64,000 nucleotides of DNA. Origin: Phallusia mammillata. Its lineage: Eukaryota; Chordata; Ascidiacea; Phlebobranchia; Ascidiidae. Numbering within the stretch: the first letter of the stretch is position 1; every line of letters starts with the position of its first letter. Position numbers and translations under genes: made by a program. Under the pieces are notes generated by a model, which saw nothing but the letters and a program-made list of their open reading frames with translations, searched no databases and had not been told where the DNA came from. The stretch spans positions 1 to 64,000 of the forward strand of contig QLIY01000057.1 in assembly GCA_003260075.1 (NCBI GenBank). The letters run 5' to 3'. Below are positions 37,299 through 47,300 of this stretch, piece after piece.

Positions 37299-40200
37299 AT
37301 GTATTGGGTAGGAGCTTTTGCGTGCATTTTTACTGCACTGGTTGTAATTCAACATGGAGACACTGCTTATGGTTCAAAGTCTGGTTCGCCAAGTCGTTCT
37401 GGTGGAAGATCTAAGAGTAGCAAACACAGTAGAACGGGTAGAAGTCCAAGCGGGAGTTCGAGATCCAAGTCGAGCTCATCTTCTTCTAAATTTTCAGGTG
37501 CATTTTGTTGACAAAATTGTATAATAGATAACATAATGTTTACCATACACAAAATTTCACAAACTTTACTGTTCAATGACAGGTTCCCCGTTCGGCTACG
37601 GCATGGTAGAAAAATTAGTTGCCGAGGCAAGATTTACCGGTACCCTGTTCGGAGAGGTGACCTTCAGTCAGGAGTTATCACTAGGCGGAAGATTGGGGGA
37701 CGTGGCCGCAGTGTTTGACATCTCGAGGGACTTTTCGGTGTTTGATAATGTAGGGGTAAGTCAAACTTAGAAAGGTCTGGCAAACTTTAGCAGACACATT
37801 TTTTGTTTAAGTCCCAGTTTCGACTTGGTATACTCGACGTACCGTTTGACGACAGCCAAACGTGCTCCTATTATGAAGACTTTGAGGACGAACTTGCTTC
37901 ATGTGGAGAGGAATGCGAATTCGAATTCGAAGAGTAAGTAGAATAACGTGTACAACAGTGTTTCCTTCGCCACAGAGCACCTACAACAGTTTCCTTCGCC
38001 ACAGAGAACCTAACAATTCCATCACATCACCTATCACTACAACTGAGGCAAACTGTGATCCACCAACGACAAATGCTGTGACCCGCCAAAGCAGCACCAC
38101 TACAGCCATACAGTCAAGTACATACAAATCAACAACTTTCGAAGGGTAAGTAGATTAACCTGTACAACAGTTTCTTGTTTAACTACTTGGTGGGTTTCAT
38201 TCGCAACAGAGCACCTAAAGATCCCACCATCGCATCACCTATCACTACAGCTGAAGCAAACTATAATCAACCAACAACAAACACTGTGACGCGCCAAAGC
38301 AGTTCCACCAAAGCCAAACAGTCAAGTACATACACATCACCAACCTCAACTACTGCCAGTAAACAGCATATGGATACAACAGTAATGTCTACTGCTAACC
38401 CATTGGCTTCGACCACTTCCTTACTGCAAGAATTGCTGGAAACTACAGAGAGACCAACAGAATCAGCTACTTCTACTGAAGCTTTAGGTCAACTCCTTGA
38501 AATAACAACAAACAAAAACTTAGATCCAGCAGAACCTGGAAACAACGAAAGTTCCGGGCCTTCTCGAACCAAATCGGGAAAATCTGAAAAATCAAGGAAA
38601 CCAAGTGAACCTGGAAGCAGCGGGAATTCTGGTGGTTCTGGATCCAAATCAGGAAAATCTGAAGAATCAAGGAAACCAAATGAACCTGGAAGCAGCGGGA
38701 ATTCGCGGGGTTCTGGATCCAAATCAGAAAAATCTGAAGAATCAAGAAAACCAAATGAACCTGGAAGCAGCGGGAATTCTGGTGGTTCTGGATCCAAATC
38801 AGGAAAATCTGAAGAATCAAGGAAACCAAATGAACCTGGAAGCAGCGGGAATTCTGGTGGTTCTAGATCAAATTCAGGAAAATCCGAAGAATCAAGGAAA
38901 CCAAATGAACCTGGAAGCAGCGGGAATTCTGGTGGTTCTAGATCAAATTCAGGAAAATCCGAAGAATCAAGGAAACCAAATGAACCTGGAAGCAGCGGGA
39001 ATTCTGGTGGTTCTAGATCAAATTCAGGAAAATCCGAAGAATCAAGGAAACCAAATGAACCTGGAAGCAGCGGGAATTCTGGTGGTTCTAGATCAAATTC
39101 AGGAAAATCCGAAGAATCAAGGAAACCAAATGAACCTGGAAGCAGCGGAAATTCTGGTGGTTCTGGATCAAATTCAGGAAAAGCTGAAGAATCAAGGAAA
39201 CCAAATGAACCTGGAAGCAGCGGGAATTCTGGTGGTTCTGGATCCAAATCAGGAAAGTCTGGAAGTTCTACGTCTAAGGCACCCCAAAGTTCTAGACGAT
39301 CACAAAAAGCAACCGACAAGTACATAGGAAAAAAAGTCATAAAAGATATTTCATTTCGAAGAGGGGACGAACTACGTAAGTTTTTCAAATATCGTGTACT
39401 TTTATTTGAATTATGTATCCAATTGGTGCTTAAAATACCGAAAAAATTAAATGAACGTTGCAGAATTTGGAAAAACTGTGGTAATTCGAAGCAAAAAAGA
39501 TGACTCAATTTTGACGTGCGCCAGATTAAATTTCGTTGAGAGACGCTCGAGTCACCAAGTCATGGTTTTAAAGGCACCGCTAGAAGAAGTAGAGAGCTGG
39601 TACGAAAATTGTCAACATTTAGTTTTAAAATAAGTATTAGATATATATACTATAATCTGTTTCCTTTTTTACGCCAACCAATTAACGCGTAACATTTTTT
39701 CAAAAACTATACTAAAACAAGTTTCAGTCTTTTATAATCAGTTTTGTTTTGTAGGAGTGACGTGAGTCAAACACTTGTCAGAGCAACGTCTTTACCAGAA
39801 GATCGCGTGATACCAGTAGCCTGGAAAACAGCCGAAGCCTGTATTGAAGCAACTGTCTTGTTTCTTGGCGAATTAGGTAATGTGTTGATGTTAGGGTAAT
39901 CTGCACTTTAACCTGTTATCCCTACAAGTCAATCTCTATTGCAGACGAATCGACGATTGAAAGGTTGTACAGAGCAGCTACTACACACCCATTTAGTTCA
40001 GAAGAAAACTATGAGTGTTCTACAGACTTAGATCTACAATGTAGGTGCAACTAAAGAAAGTAGCAACAACTGTTACATCCTGCTACTGCCAAATCCCTCT
40101 TTCTATCCTAATCCGTGTTTGTGTATGTCGCAAAATATCAGCAAGCTTAACCAAAAATCAACGTCTAATTACTGTACTAATCTTAAATTGGCCATTAAGG

Positions 40201-40640
40201 TCTGAATTTTGGGGGGGGGGTTCGTGACAGACGTTAACGACNAAGAAAGTAGCAACAACTGTTACATCCTGCTACTGCCAAATCCCTCTTTCTATCCTAA
40301 TCCGTGTTTGTGTATGTCGCAAAATATCAGCAAGCTTAACCAAAAATCAACGTCTAATTACTGTACTAATCTTAAATTGGCCATTAAGGTCTGATTTGGG
40401 GGGGGGGGGGTTGAAAAAATAATAACCATAGTTTGTTGGCATGCAGTTTTCGAAATGCTGAGTAAAAGTCCCAAGCACGAGCCTGACAAACACGACACCT
40501 GCGGCAGCATATCGGCGATGCAGGAGAAATACAACAAAGCAATGGAGTTGTGGATGGAAAAAATAGAACACTACCAGAAATCCTACAAACGATGGGAGGA
40601 AAATCCTTGTGGCGAAGGCATTTGTCGACCAACTTGTTAA
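37299..40640 (+). CDS. Gene A: secreted Ser/Gly/Lys/Glu-repeat protein (orphan)
   Basis: Nine coding exons: 37299-37497, 37583-37755, 37812-37933, 38005-38145, 38210-39375, 39464-39629, 39755-39876, 39945-40040, 40447-40640, giving 2379 bases, 792 aa. The N-terminus is a signal peptide (MYWVGAFACIFTALVVIQHG) followed by a Ser/Lys/Arg/Gly stretch. Exons 2-3 form a small globular region (GEVTFSQELSLGG... ending in a Cys-containing acidic stretch) that resembles the equivalent part of gene B. Exons 4 and 5 start with copies of the same Thr-rich sequence. Exon 5 holds a 25-residue repeat (about 341-563). Exons 6-9 form a Cys-containing C-terminal domain ending ICRPTC. The exon 6 donor is odd (ATAAGT). 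An AATAAA lies at 40696-40701. It is probably an extracellular matrix or tunic protein; the function is unknown. Confidence 0.75.
38595..39262 (+). repeat. 75-base coding tandem repeat, nine units, in gene A
   Basis: Each unit encodes 25 residues starting RKPNEPGSSGNSGGS and ending in a Ser/Gly/Lys/Glu stretch such as SGKSEES. Units 4-7 are nearly identical, while units 1-3, 8 and 9 carry substitutions; a degenerate unit precedes the array. Because 75 is a multiple of three, other frames stay open across the array on both strands; these are shadows. Confidence 0.95.
40055..40410. other. Duplicated intron segment with two G runs and an n (assembly artefact)
   Basis: Bases 40055-40210 are repeated at 40243-40396. 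Between them are ten Gs (40211-40220), a 21-base stretch copied from protocadherin exon 11, and an n at 40242. A second G run is at 40398-40410. It all lies in the last intron of gene A and does not affect its coding sequence. Confidence 0.85.
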
Positions 40641-41439
40641 TTTACAAACACACTTGTAAATTAGTAGTCCTTTTTGTTTTTAACTAAATAGTCACAATAA
40701 ACACATGCATTGTAACTTTTGTGTCTTGTTGCCTTGTATAATTCGTATGAATTAAACCATGTGTTCTTAGTTCTGGAATCACGTATAAAGCACAATGCAA
40801 AATATTATCGAAACATCCTGTGAAAAAGTTGTTATACAGCCACCATCTGTTAATTAATTTTGAGATCAAGTAACACACATATTTTCATGTGATAATAAAA
40901 CACGTTACATGGCAAAATTAAATCAAAGTCACAATTTTAAATTACATATCTTACCTTTTTCACATGTTATCTGGTCATCTTAATACAGGCATAAGACTTT
41001 TAGTGGTTTACACATCTCCTAAATTCACCAAACTCTTCTACCATTCACCTTAAACTGCATCTTAATCTGCAGCTTCAAAACAAGTAACCTAAGAAAACAA
41101 AACACCTACACATGTTTTCATTAAAAGTCGGTCGTTGGCCATCTAAAGTCATGCAAGCCATCTAAAATCATGCAAGGATGTAGGACTGCTAGTTGCAAAG
41201 TATCTTACACTGCCATGCGCCATGGACGACTGTTCCTAACCTTCTGTATCAGGTGCTGGCAAAATAAAGTCAAGAGTCACCGTGGTACGGTCTGTTTGGC
41301 CTTGAATTTATCTTAACTGACATACAACAAATGTTAATCAAAAAGAATTTACAAATTTCAAACTTTAAAATCCGAAGGGCGGATTACGTGGATAGATTAA
41401 ACAGCGTCACTGTTTTGCATGATGCTAGCTAGCCTATAC
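40641..41439. other. 3' UTR of gene A and spacer
   Basis: It holds gene A's polyadenylation signal (AATAAA at 40696-40701). Nothing else is recognised. Confidence 0.6.
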
Positions 41440-42368
41440 TAGGGTTGCCATATTTGATGTTACACAATCCCTGACAAAATTTATCTCAGTTGCGTTAACC
41501 GTTTTTACGATGCAAAAACTTCTATTACGGAATAAATTTGTTTAAACAGATGTAAAGAAACAGGTTTATATCATATATATACCATCTATTGACGCCCCAA
41601 AATCCCAGATTAATTTCCAACTTGATGCAAAGATTGAGCTGCACAGTGTGAAGATCAGTTTTAACTGTTTGTTGCGTCATAATCTATATTGTGACGGTTT
41701 CGGTACCTGTTTTTTGCATTGTTTGCACACAATTGGCCGACAAAAAGTCTGACGCATATGGCTGCTAGGCTGATAATATTCTTTTCCGTAACACAAAATC
41801 TGTTTAGAGCAGTTTGAAAATCCAAAATTTCGGCAAAGGTGTTTTAATTACATCACGGCCGCCAGTACATATAATTTAATCGACATGTTCACGGCCGCAC
41901 AAACTCGTCTCCGCGGCCGCATGTGACCATACGGTCGCAGATTGTACACCCTTGACTGAAACTTAACGCTTTGGAACGGTTTAATTACTATCGTTTCTAT
42001 TCATAACATATGAATTTTTATTCACAAATTAAATTCCTGTAAATGTCCGCGGGCCGCGAGTATTTAACGCGTATTTTTAGACAACTAGTAACAAACAGGT
42101 GTTGTTACGCGCGCACACACACTGCAAAACAAAACAGTAACCTTTTAAGTTAACCTGCGCGCCGCCTGTTTACCTCTTTACGTTTCATGGTATAGAAGCG
42201 GTTGTAGCTAACTACTAGGAACTTTCTCTGTTGGTACAATTTCATAGTATATATTTTTTTTTCTTAAATTCCTGACTTTTAAGTACATTTTATCATTTCT
42301 CTCTGACGCAGATTTAAACACTAAATTCCCTGACATGTCAGGGAAAGTCCTGACGTTTGGCAACCCTA
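41440..42368. mobile_element. 929-base hAT-type element, TAGGGTTGCCA ends
   Basis: Perfect 11-base terminal inverted repeats (TAGGGTTGCCA and TGGCAACCCTA) and a perfect 8-base target duplication gcctatac (41432-41439 and 42369-42376). TAGGG matches the YARNG terminal consensus of hAT elements. No transposase reading frame is visible. The interior includes a GC-rich patch with cggccgc motifs. Confidence 0.88.
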
Positions 42369-42555
42369 GCCTATACCCCTGAAAAACACAATATCCGAAA
42401 GCCAAAAAACATTTTAAAATGTTTTAGCAGGGCGTTGAATAAATGAAATGAAATATTTTGAAGTTACGAAGAAATGTCCTTAAATTTTCTCACTTTCAAC
42501 TACTTGTAGTGTCACATAACACAGAAGTCGGTATACGGATGGGCAGGACGGAAGG

Positions 42556-43038
42556 TAGGGTCACCACTTTGCCAGAAGTCCGGAATTTCCCAGGCATGTT
42601 TGGGAGTAAAATGTGTCCGGAAATTAATTTTAAAAAACAACACTCTAAATGTCCGCAATTTTAGCGTCTAGCACCCTAACTTGCAGTAGTTTTCACAATT
42701 CTTAGCTTAAAGGTTTACGTTTATAGTTGTTGTCTATGCGGCCTTGATGCACTATGCAGGCTTTGCATATATGTGCGAAATAACTGATCATGTTTAATTA
42801 AAGGTTATTTGGTAATTATTTTGCGCCTTTAAAGCTAACAAAACCCCATAAAAAGGACTGGATCGCCCCAAAAAATGTCTATCCGTCTTGGTGAACGTAT
42901 TTAGGAACAAAATTGCGTAATATTACCGCAAATGGAACTGTGTAGGTTGGTGACATGTAACATCATGCTATATGACGTAAGTTTGAGATATTTATTGAAA
43001 CCGCCGGGAAATGTGCTGATGCAGGTTTGGTGACCCTA
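42556..43038. mobile_element. Related hAT-type element, TAGGGTCACCA ends
   Basis: Perfect 11-base inverted ends TAGGGTCACCA and TGGTGACCCTA, 483 bases, close to the previous element and with similar termini. No target duplication is recognisable, so it is either old or a rearranged insertion. Confidence 0.6.
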
Positions 43039-44327
43039 TAGTTTAAGGCAAATACTATTTGGCGGACCAGCCTTCCAAGAAACTACGAATGTTCGGTTAT
43101 AATGACGCGTATTTGATACGAGTCATGACGGGGTTGTTTCCGTGCAGCGAGATATAATCTGTGTTCTCTTATACATAATGTATCTAACCTAAATAATGTA
43201 TTGTTTGTTTTTTATCTCGGTACAAAACTCTTTTTTATAATCTCCATGATTTTATAGTCTCCATGACAAAAAGAGGTTAATTTCAAGTTGACATTCGCTA
43301 AAATATCGAACTCATGCGAGGACTTCGAAATAAGGCCGTGCGCTTGCGTAATAAAGTTTTAATGACTGTTGCTACAAATCAATTATGTGCACAATTCCGT
43401 ATCCACCAACATGTGACGTACAAACCATGCGTCACCATAATCCACCTGTTTCCATAGGATTTTTAAATATAAGGGCATTTATCCGTGTAATTAGGTGAAT
43501 TAGGTTACTTAGCGTGCCCGTTATAGGGACTTGAGAAAAACTAATGTAGGGAAAAGGTGAACCATATTGGAATTTACCACGGCATGTTGGTGGTGAACAT
43601 TTGTTTTACCTCTGAATAAGCTAGAATAATAAAATATTACAAGTTCCTTCCTTCTTGTAAACATAATATAGCCTACCTGTTACCGATATGACAACTCAGT
43701 AATGATGCTCTAAAATTTTGATTCGCCAGCAGTTATTTCGGCTTAGTATTCCCTTTTGGTAATTTTTTGATTTCAAACTGAACAAATTCGACTAGCAACC
43801 CTCTATGTCTTGTACAACATTTCTTAACAAGGTTTTTTTCCCCCGTTGCATTGACAACAAACGTCTATCTCGAAAATCTTGTAGATCGGGTCGCAGTGGT
43901 TTAGGTTTGGCTGGATTTGACTTTCAAGACCAAACTTTCGGTTCTAAAACTGTTCAGACGGGTTCGATGTATCGCAATAATTAGAGTTTTATTGCATTTG
44001 TGTTAAACAAACGATTATGGACTTGATCTTACAGAAATGTGCCCAAGTTAGTTTTGCTTGTAGTTAGGGCCATGTTTCGCAATGTCACCATAATTATAAC
44101 TACAATAGAACCGATTTATCACAAGACCCTAGTTCGGTCATTGTGTGAACACCTGGCGGTTGCGTGTGAAATGTACGGTCTCCATGTTACGGAACAACAA
44201 ATCTCGATTAATTCAATTAGCAAATGAACGTTGCCGTTAGCAAACGGCTTTCGTTTCTCTTAACCTTGTATGAATATAGACGCACTTCGACGTTGGGGTT
44301 CATTCCGTGGATTTTGCAAACAGAATC
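43039..44327. other. Spacer upstream of gene B
   Basis: No ORF with support. It probably contains gene B's promoter and 5' UTR. I see no clear TATA box or other element. Confidence 0.4.
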
Positions 44328-47300
44328 ATGAGTGGAAAAATTGTCGTTTGGCTTTTGGCCATCGTTCTGATCTCCAATGCCCAAGATTCTGTAGGAGATG
44401 GTCCAGGTGAAGCTGACGAAGGTAGATCAACAACTATTTTCATGTTTTTCGACGCTAGGCTAATGTGTAAATTAAACCATATGGTCCTTCTTTAAAAACT
44501 GATATTAAGGTTAATTAAAGATATTTATAAATAAAAAATATATATTACCTCATAGCTTCAGCACCAGGGACTACAATGGCAGAAGAAGAAAGTTATCCAG
44601 AAGGCCGTAAGTTTTTGTTTCTAAAGAATGTAAGGTTTTTTTGTAATTTACCTACAAAAATTAAAACAAAATGTCGCTGAAATTCAATTTACCTTTAAGA
44701 AAAAACGCGTCACAGTTTTCAGTATCAGAGTGTAGCATAATGCAACAATGTTAAAGTTTAAATAGTGGTGGCGTTTTCGCTAATCTAACAGAAAGTTAAT
44801 TTTTGTAGTTAATTTCTTTGTTGTAGAAACGCATTTACCAAAAAATACCAGATTCTTTGTTTTGCGTTTTCAGCCATGCTAGTAGCCAATGCCGCGTTTG
44901 GACCCGACGAAAGCATTCAAGGTAAAATTACATTCTCATACTCATTCATGGAATATGGGGCTCAAACTGTGTTGTGGTCTTCCATCTACAAGGAAGGTGC
45001 TCCGGATGGTGTAAGTTCAGAAGAGAACGATAATAATTTAATACACTTTTGCACAAAAATTTATTTGTTTTGTTAACAAATTTACCCTAAAATTTGCAAA
45101 GTGATTAGTGTTTCCTAATCTATGCTAACGTATTTTGTGATGCTCATTTTAAGTTCGATTTTATGGCCTGCAATGGTTTGTTTTTTGTGCCACAGGCCAC
45201 TGTATCCGTAAAGTTGGTGCCATACTGGTACTTCGTAGGTGAAGCAACATGCACAAGCCTCGACGACGAAGAGTTTGAACATTATGATATTATAGTTGAT
45301 ATGCCATTGCCAAACACGTGAGTATTACATAACAAAGTATTGCTCTTCCAGCAGTTTTATTGTAAACAATCGACGTGGGGGGGGGGTACAGACGTATTTT
45401 GTGATGCTCATTTTAGGTTCGATTTTATGGCCTGCAATGGTTTGTTTTTTGTACCACAGGCCACTGTATCCGTAAAGTTGGTGCCATACTGGTACTTCGT
45501 AGGTGAAGCAACATGCACAAGCCTCGACGACGAAGAGTTTGAACATTATGATATTATAGTTGATATGCCATTGCCAAACACGTGAGTATTACATAACAAA
45601 GTATTGCTCTTCCAGCAGTTTTATTGTAAACAATCGACGTTTCGACGTCCTATGCAAGACGCCTTCATCAGGATAATGACATAACTTGCAGGACAAAATT
45701 CTTATAAAGCGACAAAGTACAAAACACACGCAAAAAACAGCGATAAGAAAAACGCGCGGCTGCAAACTCGCACCAACGCAAGTATTACATGTTCCTGGCC
45801 TAAGCTAGAAAATAAAAACGGTCTAGCAACAATGCGACAAAAATTACTATCACCAGGTGGGCCTTACAAATACTTTCCTGCCCTCGATGTTAATAAATAT
45901 CAAGCTTGAACAGTTTTGTTATTTAACGAATCACCCGCGGACAAGAGAATGTAAAAAATGAAAGATCCTTGCTTCTGATCAGTTGAATATTAGACTGTGA
46001 ACCCACTGATTCTATTTGAATAAGAAACTGGCAATGCTTGTTTATTTAAGGCGAAATAAATATTTATGTTTTTTTTAAGAAAGGATTTATGTTTTTTACC
46101 TGTTTTTTTTGGGGGGGGGGTACTAAAACGCATTGCCACGTTACTTGGATCGGCCGTTTCTACATTTATCTCGCAACTTAGCCAAATTGTATCAAGACTG
46201 TGTTTATTACGTCACAATTGATCAATGGTGTAACTAGAGGTAACCAAGGTTAACTAGATCGTACAGGCGAGCACTGCTGTTCACAACAATGACATTATGA
46301 ATCATTCATGTTTCAATTGCTACACCAAAATGCTGTAAACCCCTGTGCAACTCTCAAAGTTTACGGAACCCCTGTAAGGGTTGTACGGAACCCTGGGGGG
46401 GGGGATTCTTTTACTTACAACAACAAAATTTCAACTAATCTGGATTAATTGAAAGTCCATGGGGGGGGGGTCGATAGAAGATGTTATTACTTAACAGGCC
46501 AGTCGCAGAGCCGACCATGGTTGAAATGGTTATGCAAGCAAACTTGACTGGAGGAATGACTGGTAAGCTAAGTTGTTTGCAAACTGTTCTTTTACTTACA
46601 ACATTGCTTCAACCTTTTTAGTGGCATGGAACCCTTAAGGTGTTTTGTCAAACTTTGCGGAACCCACATACAATATTTTTAATGTAATACAAGTATCAAA
46701 GAAAAAACATGCATTTTACTTAACACACCCCAAGCGCAAAAGTTGACTTCAATTAAACGGGGGGGGGGGTGTCACACAATAAGCTCAACTTTAATATGCT
46801 TTTGTTTAAGTTTGGGACAAGTATATAGTGGCGGTGGACAGCGTTGGCGACGTTTCGTGCTCCTGGCCAAAATTGAAGGAAACCGAGGATGTCGAAGAAA
46901 TGATCTGGACCTACGCCTGCCTTAACTCCGATCCTACCTGGTCAGTTTAATTATCGTTCGTTATTAACTAGTTTCACTATAGTCTTAGGCAAAAAAAAGT
47001 TGAAATCAAAAAGTTAATGTTAAAATAATAACCATAGCGCTATAATATGCTATAAATTAGCTTCATTAAGATTTTTTTGCAGTTAACATAAACAGAGGTG
47101 AAAGGTATTGACAGTGCAAAATTTGTTTAAATTTACCAGCAGCGGTCATTAGTTAAAAATGCTCAACGCGAATTTACTGGCTTTGTTTTGCCTCAGGGAG
47201 GACTTTGCATATGCAGCTAATAAAGCCCAACTTCCGCTGGGGGGGGGGGAAAAGGTATTGACAGTGCAAAGTTTGTTTAAATTTACCAGCAGCGGTCATT

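Noticed and set aside
38489..39508. A 339-codon open frame on the minus strand and a 240-codon second plus frame over the gene A repeat
   Set aside because: They arise because the 75-base period is a multiple of three. Gene A's own frame has splice sites, a signal peptide and a sensible composition.
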